Notes under the pieces: generated by a model
Seen by the model: the letters and a program-made list of their open reading frames with translations, nothing else
Told to the model about the DNA's origin: nothing
The model's database searches: none
Translations under genes and position numbers: made by a program
In this document: positions 12,529 through 24,164 of the stretch, piece after piece
Position numbering within the stretch: the first letter of the stretch is position 1
Layout: every line of letters begins with the position of its first letter
Source: Nigrospora sphaerica
Lineage: Eukaryota > Ascomycota > Sordariomycetes > Amphisphaeriales > Apiosporaceae
Assembly: GCA_018287875.1 (NCBI GenBank)
Contig: JAGVVL010000011.1
Location: 50,154 to 114,153 of the forward strand
DNA length: 64,000 nucleotides
Direction of reading: 5' to 3'

Positions 12529-14179
12529 ATGTTCACTACGTTCAGGCCCACGCGCGACTGGGCCGCCGGCGACGACGAGCTTTCGATCGAGGTGACGGCT
12601 CCGCCTTTCCACAGACAGCGCATGCAGCTCACCCCAACGGCCTGCAACCGCTGCCGCGTTAAGAAGGTCAGGGAGCGGGCGGGAGGCCAGAGAGGACGCG
12701 CCGTACGTAATCGGGATGCTAATTGTCCTGCGGCTATAGATGAAATGCACCGGAGAGCCGCACGGATGTCGCGGCTGCCTTGCTAAGGAGGTGAAATGTA
12801 CGTACCCGACGGCAGCTAAGCGGAGTTCGGCGGAGCTCGAGGGCGATCCGGCGGATGAGCCGTCCGGGAGACAGCAACCGCATCGAAACAAGAGGCAGCA
12901 GAATCAGCAGCAGAGGCAACCGGAAGTCTTCGGGCCACATAGCCTGGAAAGGATCCCGCACCAAGACACGCTGCAGAGCGATCTTCTCATGGCGCCTAAT
13001 AGCACTGGTATCCCCAGATGGACCTGGACGAATTTATCGACTTTCAAGGCATAGGCGTCTTTGACCGCGTCGATGAGCCGACCCACGTGCCGCCGGATTC
13101 AGTCTCGACCCCGGGCCACGATGAAGCCCGAGAAATCATATGTTCAAAGGCCTCGGAACCCCGGAGCCAGCCGGGGAAGCGGGGGCTGTTTTGCCGAGTC
13201 CTGACAACACGGTGGTCGAGACCGACGAGGCGAGCAGCTGGGACCTGCAGAGGCACTGCCAGGAACGTTCCCAGGCCCTCTCATGCAGTGGGTGCAACTG
13301 CTCGTGCGTCGACGAGGTCCTTGTGGCCTACGACGCGATGCGCCTGGACACGGCGCTCTGGCTCCTAAGTGCGACGGCGGCAGTAGCAGCAGCAGCAGCA
13401 GCAGCGACGACGAAAGCGACGCCGCCAACACCCGAGGCGGCGCAGTGTCGGCATACGATCTGCTTGGGAGCCAGAAGAGAGCCATGGCCGCTAGCGAGGC
13501 CGTGCTGGGGTGTGAGCGGTGCCGCGAGGGCGCCGGGGCCCTCACGCTGCTGGTTTCCATAGCCGAGGGCCTCCTCGCTACCACCGAGTCGCTCCGGCTC
13601 TCCCTGGCGGCCCAAGACGGCGCCGGAGAAAGGGGCGCAACCAAAGGACCCCAGGCATGGGCATACGACCTACACGCCGGCGGTCGGCAACGGGGGCGCG
13701 GAGCCGTGACCAGAGCCAAGACCAGGACTGGGACCGGATCAGCGGCCGGACTAAGGGGAGGGACAGGGGCTGAACGGCGGCCAGCAGGCTCACGCTTCGA
13801 GGCATGACACGCCGCATGATCGATCGGCGAGCGAAAGGGCCCCTTCAGCCAGATGTTTCGGGACGGGCCATCGTTGGGGGGCGGCGCTTTAGACCAGGAC
13901 GAGGAGTGTCACTTATTCCACAGCCTCCTTCTTAGCCGCCTAGGCCGGGTTGAGCGCCTTCTGACTGCACTAGAGCGCCAGGCCACCCGCCGCCGCCGCA
14001 GTACGGCCTACAAGGTCCTCCTTCACGGCCTCCGTTCGCGCTTCCTGCTCGAGCGCATGGCTATAGACGGCGGCCTGTCTCGTAGCGTAAACTCGCCCCC
14101 GGAAAATCGGGCCGAGGGCAGGAAACCCGAGTCCTCTAGTCGTATAGTTACGTTTAGTGCCAGTGGTAAAGTAATATAA
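12529..14179 (+). CDS. Zn2Cys6 transcription factor, AflR-like
   Basis: Nuclear DNA-binding regulator with a binuclear zinc cluster. The cluster is split by an intron at 12667-12739; after splicing the cysteines follow C-X2-C-X6-C-X6-C-X2-C-X6-C exactly, with basic CRVKK and the ending CTYP. A polar linker rich in Gln, Arg and Asp follows, then a Ser-rich stretch encoded by AGC repeats near 13388-13410. The downstream LGCERCREGAG and the final RLGRVERLLTALER resemble the C-terminal region of AflR-type regulators of fungal polyketide clusters. The frame breaks at 13012-13015 (C run), 13173-13176 (G run) and about 13361-13371, each compatible with one missing base; the part 13700-13853 is unclear. 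The start is uncertain: ATG at 12529 or a Met just before the cluster. Placement beside a PKS suggests a pathway-specific regulator (inference). Confidence 0.72.
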
Positions 14180-15409
14180 ACCGCACTGCTCATTTAACTT
14201 GTAAGTTGCCAAGTGTTTTACACTCTTAGTCATCTATATACTCCTTGCTCTGGTGCCTCAAACGCTGGTCTCTATGTCGTGATCAGCGTGTAAAATATAA
14301 TCTTTACGACGTTGTCCCCTTAAAATCCCTTTCGCTTTGAGTAAATAGACCTTATATTAATGACTGGCTATTATTCTGCACGAAAGTGCAGCGAGGCGCT
14401 ATTGCTGCGTCGCTATGTCGCTGCTCTGGAGTTTTGCTGATACGATCTGTGATGCGGGATTTTCGGGCGTCGCACGACCGAAAACTTTTCGCCCCCGCCA
14501 AACGTAGCAAGCAGCCTCGAAAATCGACACCACGCGACGCCGAATCGACGACAAATCGGCCGCGCAGCGAAGGCCCTCGTCTCTATAGAGGGATTTGGGT
14601 AGAAAAACCATCCGACGTCGACTCGGTTCTCGAAGCGACGATAGGACACCCTCGGCCCTGCCGAGCTCTGAGACGGCTTGCAGCGAACAGCCGCGAGGGC
14701 ATCGAACGAATACCTAAGTGGACGTGCGTACGGAGTAATGGAAGTTGTTAAGAACACGGGGACGGAGTCGTTAAGGCAATAGTGGCTACGGCTGGCCGCC
14801 CGTGTCGCCCTTTAAGGTGACAGCGCACCGCTCCGGAGACGAACATATGGTGGATCAGGGCAGGTTAGTCGAGGCCTTACGGGGTACTATGCCGGCGTGG
14901 TGGTACCCCTTACCGAAGGCCTACGGCAAGACATGGTCGGCTCGCCGGCAGAGATGGCGGCGAGCAACGGAAGCCGGTCTAGGGCTCGCCACCCTAGGAC
15001 ACCGGTGGGCCGTAGCATAGCACGACGACCGCGGGACCGGCAGAAGAACAGGGTAGCCCCTACGTCCCCTACTCGCACTAGGGTCGACTAGAGATGGAAC
15101 CGGTTCGAGGACTTGCCGTGGAAGGGGATGAACAGCTGGATTGGGCCAGCCCAGGGACCTGGAGACAAGGATGAGACGGACTGCCTTCGATTGTGCCAAG
15201 GGCATCTTCTCTGTCGGAGTGTCGCTAGCGTAGGTGCTATCCTGGGAGGCTGCAGGTCGAGGAGGTCGTGCTATGGCTCGAGAGGACGGATGCGCATGTC
15301 GGTGGTCCTAGAGAGGGATATGCCCTTGCGGGCTGCTTAAGGTGCAAACCTTCTATTCCCCCCTTTCTATAGAAAGCGCAGAGAACTTGACCCGGGGAAT
15401 AGGAGGCCA
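14180..15409. other. No recognisable gene
   Basis: Contains only short open frames of biased composition on both strands; none shows a family motif. It ends where the 5'-truncated LINE fragment begins. Confidence 0.4.
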
Positions 15410-16508
15410 GTCGATATCGAAGAGGATGGCGACGCAGGTCTATGCCCTAGACCGGATAGCCGGCTCAACATGGGGCGCGTCCCTCCAGCGAGCCCGCCAA
15501 GTCTACACAGCTGTCGTACGGTCTGCTATAGGCTACGGAGCCTCAGAATGGCACCATCACATTCCGAAAAGCAGGGCTAAGACACTAGGTGACATTCAGA
15601 CCGAATGCCTCCGTAAGGTCACGGGGGCCTTTAAGGCGACAGCAGCCACGACACTAGAAACAGAAGCCTATGTATCGCCCTTAGACGTATGGCTTAACAA
15701 AGAGTGGCGGCTTCGGAAGAGAGGCTCCAACAGCCACGCATCGCCACGCTTATCCAAGTAAGATGCGACAACGCAGCCAGATGGATTCTAACAAGACCGA
15801 CTCGCCGGCGTAGACCGAAAGGCCCCGACACTCCCGATCGCAAGACGTGGCTAAACGAATGGCTAGCTGGAGACTCAGTATATAAGGCTGAGGAGAGAGA
15901 CTGGCTCCAGAGATGGCAACAAACGCAGAAAAACCGAACAGCACGAGCCCCGGCGGCAACTAAGATGCCACCAGATAAGCACGTCCTTAAGCTCCATAAA
16001 GGACTTCACAAGGCAGAGAGCTCGATCCTCGTCCAAGCGAGGACCGGCAAGATTGGGCTGCGAGACTTCCTTTTAAGCGCAGGGTTCCAGGCTTCGACAG
16101 CCCATGGTGTGACTGCGGTCAGGGTAGGGAGACCGTCCGGCATATCCTCGTTTTCTGCCCACGGGAAAGAGAAAGACGAGAGCATCTCGTCCAAGCTCTA
16201 GGAGAACCGATAGACACGGACAGGATGCTCGACACCCCAGGAAAAGCAGGAATTATCGCAAGATGGCTACTCCGCTCGGAAGGCTAGACATGTTCCAGCT
16301 AGCGAATCAACTTATCAGCTAGGAAGCGGGCGCGCTGAGCCGATCTCGGTATGGCAGGTCAAAGAGTAGATAGAAGCGGTACGACGCAGCGGAACCTAGG
16401 TTTTTCACCCGGCCGGACATTAGCGGAACGGTTTTCCTAGGCTAAGATGCGCAGGGGTCCTCATGGCCTAAATAGGTCGCTAGGTGTAAGAATAATAATA
16501 ATAATAAT
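15410..16508 (+). mobile_element. 5'-truncated Tad-like LINE fragment
   Basis: Matches the 3' quarter of the two long LINE copies of this window: the end of the reverse transcriptase, the RNase H-like part (AIGYGASEWHH) and the C-terminal part with the HKGLHKAESSILVQ block, in several frames. It ends with GTGTAAG and a run of AAT repeats at 16491-16508, which is the element's 3' tail. It starts abruptly near 15410, as expected for incomplete target-primed reverse transcription. Confidence 0.85.
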
Positions 16509-17201
16509 TATTATTCTTACACCTAGCGACCTATTTAGGCCATGAACCCCTGCGCATCTTAGCCTAGGAAAACCGTTCCGGGCTAACGTCCGGCCGGGTG
16601 AAAAACCTAGGTTCCGCTGCGTCGTACCCACTCTATCTACTCTTTGACCTGCCATACCGAGATCGGGCTCAGCGCGCCCGCTTTCTAGCTGATAAGTTGA
16701 TTCGCTAGCTGGAACATGTCCAGCCTTCTAGAGCGGAGTAGCCATCTTGCGATAATTCCTGCTTTTCCTGGGGTGTCGAGCATCCTGTCCGTGTCTATCG
16801 GTCCTCCTAAAGCTTGGACGAGATGCTCTCGTCTTCTCTTTCCCGTGGGCAGAAAACGAGGATATGCCGGACGGTCTCCTGCCCTGACCGCAGGCGCACC
16901 AGGGGCTGTCGAGCCTGGGACCCTACGCTTAAAAAGGAAGTCTCGCAGCCCAATCTTGCCAGTCCTCGCTTGGACAAGGATAGAGCTCTCCGCCTTATGG
17001 AGTCCCTTATGGAGCTTGAGGACGTGCTTGTCTGGCGGCATCTTAGTTGCTGCCGGTGTTCGTGTTGTTCGATTTTGCTGCGCTTGTTGCCATCTTTGAA
17101 GCCAGTCTCTCTCCTCAGCCTTATGTGCTGAGTCTCCAGCTAGCCATTCGTTTAGCCACCTCTTACGATCGGGAGCGTCGGGGCCTTTCGGTCTGCGCCG
17201 G
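16509..17201 (-). mobile_element. 5'-truncated Tad-like LINE fragment, tail to tail with the previous one
   Basis: Reverse-strand copy of the last 690 bp of the same LINE, ending with the ORF2 C-terminus (MFQLANQLIS) and its tail at 16509-16515. The homology to the long copies stops at 17201. Its tail abuts the tail of the forward copy, so 15.8-17.2 kb forms an imperfect inverted repeat. The arms differ at several positions, so they are separate insertions. Confidence 0.85.
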
Positions 17202-17464
17202 TTCCAGGCAGGCATAAAGCTGTGTATCAAACTGGTCTGGCGAGTTAGCTTGTCGCTGTCACGCATGCTTGCCAAAGTCACCATACGCCGAGGACAGGCA
17301 CCTTGTTTTAAGGTACAGATGGTCATGCTGCAACTACGCAGCGAGCTTCGTAGCCTGGCGGGATAGCTAGCAAGATGAGCACACAGTGGACAGCGGGATG
17401 CTAAGTGGCTCTTTATGCCTTTACCCGAGTAGTAAACTATTTATTTAGCTGACGACTGACCGGA

Positions 17465-17478
17465 CCCACCTGGAGATT
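17465..17478. repeat. Target-site duplication of LINE copy 1, left
   Basis: cccacctggagatt, identical to 22301-22314. It follows unrelated flank and precedes the LINE 3' tail. Confidence 0.9.
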
Positions 17479-17658
17479 ATTATTGTTCTTACACCTAGCG
17501 ACCTATCTAGGCCATGAGGACCCCCGCGCATCTTAGCCTAGGAAAACCGTTCCGGGCTGACGTCCGGCCGGGTGAAAAACCTAGGTTCCGCTGCGTCGCA
17601 CCGCTTCTATCTGCTCTTTGACCTGCCATACCGAGATCGGGCTCAGCGCGCCCGCTTC

Positions 17659-20600
17659 TTAGCTGATGAGTTGATTCGCCAGCTGGAACATGTCCAGCCT
17701 ACGCGAGCGGAGTAGCCATCTCGCGATAATTCCTGCTTTTCCTGGGGTGTCGAGCATCCTGTCCGTGTCTATCGGTCCTCCTAGAGCTTGGACGAGATGC
17801 TCTCGTCTTTCTCTTTCCGTGGGCAGAAAACGAGGATATGCCGGACGGTCTCCCTGCCCTGACCACAGACGCACCAGGGGCTGTCGAAGCCCGGGACCCT
17901 ACGCTTAAAAAGGAAGTCTCGCAGCCCAATCTTGCCAGTCCTCGCTTGGACGAGGATGGAGCTCTCGGCTTTATGGAGTCCCTTATGGAGCTTGAGGACG
18001 TGTTTGTCTGGCGGCATCTTAGTTGCTGTCGGGGTTCGTGCTGTTCGATTTTGCTGCGCTTGTTGCCATCTTTGAAGCCAGTCTCTCTCCTCAGCCTTAT
18101 ATGCTGAGTCTCCAGCTAGCCATTCGTCTAGCCACCTCTTACGATCGGGAGCGTCGGGGCCTTTCGGTCTGCGCCGGCGAGTCGGTCTTGTTAGGATCCA
18201 TCTAGCTGCGCTATCGCACCTTGCTTGGATGAGTGATGCGATACGCGGCTGTTGGAGCCTCTCTTCCGATGCCGCCACCCTTCTGTTGAGCCACGTGTCT
18301 AAGGGGGACACGTAAGCTTCCGTTTCTAGTACTGCAGTGGCCGTGGCTTTGAAAGCTCCTGTGACCTTTCGGAGGCACTCTGTCTGGACGTCGTTAAGTG
18401 CCTTGGCTCTATTTTTCGAGATCTGGCGGTGCCACTCTGAAGCTCCATAGCCTATCGCAGACCGTACGACGGCTGTATAGACTTGGCGGGCTCGCTGGAG
18501 AGACGCGCCCCATGTCGAGCCGGCTATCCGGTCTAGAGCATAGACCTGCGTCGCCATCTTCTTCGATATCGACTGGATGTGGACGTCCCAGCGGAGGCGT
18601 CTATCCACCTGGATGCCAAGGACGCGGCAGGAGTCTTCTGGTTCGATTTCGTGGCCTTCTAAGGCTATCTTTGTGTCCGGACCTTTCCGTCTTCGAGAGA
18701 AGTGGACTAGGTGATATTTCTGGATTGCAAAGGTCATGCCGTGGCTGACTGCCCATTCTTTACAGATCCTGTGAGCGGCTTCCAGCCGCTCGCAAGTCTG
18801 CTCGGGGTCCAAACCGAAGCCCACGAGGTTCGTGTCGTCTGCGAAGGCTATAGTAGCTATTCCTGGTATAGCGCGGAGAGCCTTATAAAGACCGGCTGTA
18901 TAGAGGCAGAAGAGGATGGGCGATAAGGGTGAGCCCTGCGGGACGCCTGCCGGAACTGGGATCTCGTCCGATTCCTGGCTGTCGAAGAATAGCGTAGTGG
19001 ACCGGTTAGATAAGAAGCTTCGGATCCAGCTAATAGTCCATATAGGGACCCTTAGCGCTCGCAGGTTAGCGAGGAGCCTTCCATGGTCGACCGAGTCGAA
19101 AGCGCCCGAAATATCCAGCGAAAGAAGGGTTGCTGCGCCTCCATGTTTCCAGGCTGTACGAACTAGGTCCGTTAGCAACCGTAAGGCTGTTTCCGTGGAG
19201 CGGCCTTTCCGGTTGCCCATCTGTTCGTCCGGGAGCAGTCCGTTCTCTTCGGCAAAGCTAGCTAGCCGTTGCGCTAGTAGGCTCTCGATCGCTTTCCCTA
19301 TAGTGTTGAGCAGCGCGATAGGTCTCCATCCGCCGGCTTGGTGATACTCGTTTGGCTGCTTTCCTGGCTTCCGGAGGATAACGGTGACTGCTTTCCGGAA
19401 CGCTCTTGGATAGTATCCTATATGCCAGCACGCTTCCGCTAGGGAGGCCAAGGCCTGGAAGAGGGGCTTTCCTAGGCGTTTAAGGAATCCGTTCGGAAGC
19501 TGGTCTGGTCCAGGTGCCTTCCACTGGCCTGCCTTAGTAAGGACGTCTTGGACTTGTTCTGCTGTCGCCTTGCTGTCCATATCGAGAGGCGCTGCGAGCC
19601 GGTTCGTTGTTCGGAAGCCGGTGTACGTAGCCTTAGGGAGGGGATAGAACCTCTCTCGGAAGGCCTCTGTTTTCTCCTTATGGGTCGTTGCTTCGCCACG
19701 CGGTGTGTAGAGTGTAGGGACTGCCGGGGTAACGGCGGTGCTGCTCCTTCCGTTCTTGCCCATCTCGCGATATTCCAGACGCCAGCTGGCTGGCTAGACG
19801 CCTCGTGGAGCATATGTCTCCAGGACGCCGTCTTGGCTTCTCGGATTGCTTTCTTCTTTGAGAGAGTTGACTGCCGGAGGGCTCGCCAAGCTACGTCCGT
19901 CCTGTCGGAAAGCCATATCCGCTGGGCTCTTCGCTCCTTCTCTATAGCTTCTTCTGTCTCGCGGTTCCACCAGGCTTTGCCTCTCCTTTAGAGTAGCGGA
20001 GGGGGCAACTAGGTCGGCTATCCGAGTTAATTCCTTAGTTAACGTTTCAGTGTAGCTATCGATTTCTTCTGGTGTCTCGAGTCGCCCTGGCTGTGGTAGG
20101 TATGCCGCTTCTGCCTGCGCCTGGTCATAGTCAGCTGTTTTCCAGCTGCGTCGTGGCCTGTCTTGGCGGTCTGTATGGGGTCCAGCCACGCGTATCACCT
20201 GCGGGAGGTGATCGGATCCAGCATATGGGGCGTACCCGTCGTAGGCAGTTCGGAGATCGTCCGTGGCCCACGCTAGGTCGATCGTGGAGTCCATGCACCC
20301 TCTTCGAGTCCATGTCGGTGTTCCAGGGGTGTGATCAGCTGGAGTCTCCAGGATTCTGCTAGCTGGAGCAGCTTATCAGCTGCCCTATGGGGTCGGACTT
20401 TGTATCCTCCCCAGACGGGGTGGTGGACGTTGAAGTCTCCCACGAGGACTGTTCGTCTTGGCTGGGGTTCGGCATGCAGGGCTTCGATAGCGGGCAGGTC
20501 CGATCTGCTGGTGGACCCAGGGGAGGCGAGTATATGCAGACGACTGTTATGGGACCGTCTGGTAGTTGGATTGTGATGTGACACCTGTCTGGCTGCGCCT

Positions 20601-20841
20601 TGTATGTCCACTGCGCTGGGGTGTACTTCTTATTAATATAGATGCATGCCCTACCTCCCTCGGTTGCGTAGAGTAGGTAGTATGGAGAGGATCTCGGGCA
20701 GTAGGTGGTCGGCATATTTGGGTTTCGCCAGGGCTCTTGGATAGCCAGGACGTCGTACTCTTCGGAGATGGCATCAACTGCCGGGATCTGTGCTTTCTTG
20801 CTTTTCTGCGTGTTCCAGTGTAGGATCCTTAGCGCTGTCAT
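17659..20841 (-). pseudogene. LINE copy 1 ORF2, endonuclease-reverse transcriptase
   Basis: Begins LRILHWNTQKSKK (AP-like endonuclease) with the later endonuclease motifs GDFNVHHP and SDHLP. The longest intact part, 17781-19763, carries the reverse transcriptase with LSLDISGAFDSVDH and the catalytic FADD (IAFADDTNLVG), then the RNase H-like and C-terminal Cys/His part ending QLANQLIS. Breaks lie near 20535, 20290, 19985 and 17825. At 20535 this copy has four C where the other copy has five; at 17825 it lacks a G that other copies have. Confidence 0.88.
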
Positions 20842-20896
20842 GGTCGAGCGTGGATGCTGTTTAGTGTTGACTCCGGTGTTTCGATGTCCATGTCGT

Positions 20897-22194
20897 CTAT
20901 CTCTTCGTGGGTTCTACTGCGGGCTCTGCCAGTGCTTCTAGTACGGCAGCTGGTCGCTCGACGCTTCCGCGGCTGAACTGTCTGCCAGTCTTCGGCTGTT
21001 GTCTTAGGGGTTCTTGCGAGGGCAGTGCGAATCCCTTCGGTCTTGTGACATAAGCAGCCTTGGCAATCTGGACCTGCTCTTGGCGGACTGGGCACTCCTT
21101 AGACCACGCAGTGTGTGGTCCTCGGCATGCTGGACAGCAGTACCGGCTCTTATTCTCGGCTTCTGGGCATTCTTTATCATCATGCTTTGTTGAAGAGCAG
21201 AGCCCGCACCTGCGTGCGTGGCGGCAGACACGGGCGATATGTCCATAACGGTAGCAGTGGTAGCATTGCTTAAGCTGTGCTCCTTCGGCGAAGGGCTCGC
21301 ATGGATAGTAGCCATACTGCCAAATAAGGCCGTCTCGACATAGCTGTTCCGCTTGTTGAACCGTGGGTACTGCAATATATAGGGCCGTGACCTTCCCAGA
21401 CGAGGTCTTAGCGTTGCGAGGTAGCTTGGCCTCTAGTACGTCGATAGGGCCGCCGGGCTGGTTCCGGAGTTGGACTCCTAGCTGCCCTTGGTTCGTCTCT
21501 ATGGCCTCTTTGTTAATGCCATGGGCCACCACCAGGATCTTTCTCTTCTGGATGGAGGCACTCTCTCCGAAGGCCTCGGCGGTCCAGTTTAGGTCGGCTT
21601 CTAGGGCTTGTTTCTCCGCTGCTGTCTTGCATGTGATGGCGTAGTCTCCGCTAGGGAGCTTACGTGCTGCTACTGCTGCCTCTCTCCCTGCGGCGGTGTT
21701 GATCTTGCGAACGATCTCTGCGTAGGTGCGTCCTTCTGTCTCTGTAGCCTTGACGGTGATCTCTCGTTCCTGACGGGGAGGGAGCGCCTTAGCTATCTGA
21801 GGGGCTCTAAGTGAGGGAGCGGCGGTTATGGCGGTGGCAGCGGCAGCGTATGTCTTAGGAGCCTTAATGTGCTTGTGGATGGCCTGAAGCGTGTTCTCGA
21901 TGGCATCGATGCGTCTCTCGATGCTAGTCTGGTTGTCTGGTTCCTTAGCTGCCGCCTCGAGGACCGGGATGGCGGCTTGTACGGCTGCAACTAAGGTGGC
22001 AACGTCGGAATCACCAGCTAAGAAGCGTCTAAGGCTGTTTACGGTGCTGCGAATGGCTTCTGGACTGCGTCCAGGTGCCGTGTTGCTGCTTGGCGATGGC
22101 GTACGCGAGTCTGGAGGCGACGGCTCGGGTGGTGGGGCGGGACGTTGGGGTTCCCGCCACCCGCGCTTTGCCTCGAGGGTGGTGGATCGACCAT
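20897..22194 (-). pseudogene. LINE copy 1 ORF1, gag-like zinc-knuckle protein
   Basis: RNA-binding protein of the element. Three cysteine-rich knuckles are seen near its C-terminus: CYHCYRYGHIARVC and CGLCSSTKHDDKEC (both CX2CX4HX4C) and a third of type CX2CX3HX6C. A Pro- and Ala-rich N-terminal part precedes them. The only early ATG, at 22194, is in another frame than the body, as it also is in copy 2, so the real start is uncertain. No internal stop is seen in the body. Confidence 0.75.
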
Positions 22195-22300
22195 TTCTAG
22201 GGTAAATGGGGCCCTAGGAACAGTTTCCGGGCTATCCGGTGGGTTTCAAAGTCGTGGTTGTGAAGTTATCGCCGTGTGGGGTCGGTTTCGAGAAGTTTTC

Positions 22301-22314
22301 CCCACCTGGAGATT
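22301..22314. repeat. Target-site duplication of LINE copy 1, right
   Basis: cccacctggagatt, identical to 17465-17478, immediately outside the LINE 5' end. Confidence 0.9.
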
Positions 22315-22856
22315 GGTGGAGAATACAACTCACTATTGTCAAAGGCCTCCAAATGGTGCTCAGTATGAGGCATTCAATCAGCCCGATCGGATATATGCAC
22401 CGCCTGGAAACGGACGCCAATCGACACTGAGGAATCGAGACCTGCGAGCCCTCCATCGTTCACCACATCGCATCGCTGCTTATCGCCTTCGCCAACGTCT
22501 ACCTGCAAGCCCTCCGTTTATCTGTCGTCCCGCACAGTCGCAATCTACGGCAATCGCTATAACCACTCCTTCCCGAAACGTCCATAGCTAAACTCAAATT
22601 GGAGTCTTACGCCGACTCTGACCCTGTTCTTTTCGGGTCGACCCAATTCGCCCGGTCCACGCCTGCCACACCACTGGAAACTGGCTCCACACCTTCCACC
22701 CCACGGGGCGGAATCGACGCAGGTTCAATCGCACAATCAATGCAATCGGGAACACCCAATCGACTGAACTAATCTAAGAGGACAGCCAGAAGAGGACCGA
22801 TCGAGGGGGTCAGGTCGATGACTCTTGGGAGAACAGGACCTGGACCCATCGGTGAG
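22315..22856. other. No recognisable gene
   Basis: Flank of the LINE target site. Only short unassignable open frames are present. Confidence 0.4.
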
Positions 22857-23037
22857 GGACAGACAGACAGACAGATGTATTATCGCCATACTGGGACGTG
22901 TCCCGCCTCCCGAGGGCATTTGGCGTGCGAGAGTCTATCTACATGTACACGAGATATCCCGCATGTCAAGCACAATGGCAAACTTTTGGTCAAACCGTCT
23001 CCGTGGCTCCTCCGTGCGAGCTCATTCCCGGCGCTTT
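22857..23037. repeat. Dispersed repeat A with microsatellite end (copy 1)
   Basis: A short GACA-type microsatellite at 22857-22874 is followed by about 160 bp, beginning tgtattatcgccatactggg, that recurs at 31701-31859 behind a different microsatellite. It has no coding content. Read on the reverse strand it is a short element with a simple-repeat 3' tail, as in some SINE-like retroposons; I see no convincing Pol III boxes. Confidence 0.7.
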
Positions 23038-23218
23038 CTCCGTCTGGATAGCTACTGCTTCATGTAAAGTGTCCTCTACGGCCTACCGGTGGTGGGCATA
23101 TATCTTCATAGTATTTCGTCAGCGACACGAAGAGCTAAAACTTCTCCGGGTTGTGTATCAGCCGTTGCCTGTATTTCCTTAGGGCTTTCGGTTCGGGGTC
23201 GAACTTTGGCCATCGGGC

Positions 23219-23431
23219 TGTCACGGTTCAAGGAACGAAGAATCTGTTGATGACCCAAGGGTTCTATTGAGATGCGAAAACTACAGGTGAAGAGGAAAAG
23301 AAGAGGAACAGTCTCCTCGCAGTCACTGTTTGGCAGGAATATATCCAGCCAGCGGCGGTACGTACCGCTAGGCAGCGGTAAGTCGTCCATGCGTTCCCAT
23401 GCCCTTGTACCTATGTACCCATGCCGTAACA
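23219..23431 (-). mobile_element. Solo LTR of the Ty3 chromovirus family
   Basis: 213 bp, nearly identical to the LTRs at 49530-49742 and 55307-55519, with TG...CA ends (strand chosen to match the full element). Flanked by an exact 5-bp duplication CGGGC at 23214-23218 and 23432-23436. This marks an old insertion reduced by LTR-LTR recombination, and it fixes the LTR borders and the 5-bp duplication size for the family. Confidence 0.93.
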
Positions 23432-23436
23432 CGGGC

Positions 23437-24164
23437 CTGGTGTCGTCTCGTTTTCGGGCAATGAACTAGATGCTCCGGTGTTTGTAGCATGCGGCATGCT
23501 CACCGGTCGTTCTGGAGGTGTCGGAACTTTTTATGGTACCAGTCGAAGTCTCCATGGCCTGATCGGATCGCGAGGAGGTTATGGAGTGTCTGTCTAGGGA
23601 GGTACAGCTCTTTTGGAGCCTTGAGAGTAGCTGATGCGTGCCACCATGGGGGGGACAATAACCTAGTCTGCTAAACTGGATACCGTGGACACACATAGGC
23701 TATTAAGAGCAGGATCTGTCAACTGGCAGGTCACCTACATTTTACACATCAAATGGCTGCAAAACACTAAAAGTCAGCTTAGGGGTCTCAAGATAGGTGC
23801 GGTGGCCCAATTCTGGGTTGGCCCGAGTGGTGGGAGTCCAACTTTATATGATTCTTTCCGCATACACGGGACTCTTCCCGGCCGCGTGACGCTTCACTGG
23901 GTGAGGGAAAGGCTCGCCCCGCGAGGGCATTTACTCGCGGTATCAACAACAGTACGCGCGGCTTGGCCACTTTACTAATGGCACCGGCGTGGGGCCAGGC
24001 AACTATCCCATGCGCGTGGCGGTTTCCGGGCCGTTTGCCGACTTGAGCAACCCGGAGGGTTGGAAGGTTTAGGTACGCGAGATTAAGGCTGTTTCCTGAT
24101 CCTGCCGTACAAGTGTTCTATTCCATTCCAGTTACCCGTCGCTTTTAAAAATGGCCTGCTTATC
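23437..24164. other. No recognisable gene
   Basis: Short open frames only, none with motifs. Downstream flank of the HET gene. Confidence 0.4.

Larger units (their letters stand above)
17479..22300 (-). mobile_element. Tad-type LINE, near full length (copy 1)
   Basis: Non-LTR retrotransposon of 4.82 kb lying on the reverse strand, with a gag-like ORF1 and an ORF2 of endonuclease plus reverse transcriptase. The 3' tail is a short ATT/AAT repeat at 17479-17488. Exact 14-bp duplications (cccacctggagatt) at 17465-17478 and 22301-22314 set both borders. The body is not AT-enriched, so RIP has not touched it noticeably. Closely related to the copy at 35-40 kb. Confidence 0.93.

Noticed and set aside
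13388..13410. AGC/CAG trinucleotide run
   Set aside because: It is the Ser-rich stretch of the regulator read in frame, not an independent repeat element.
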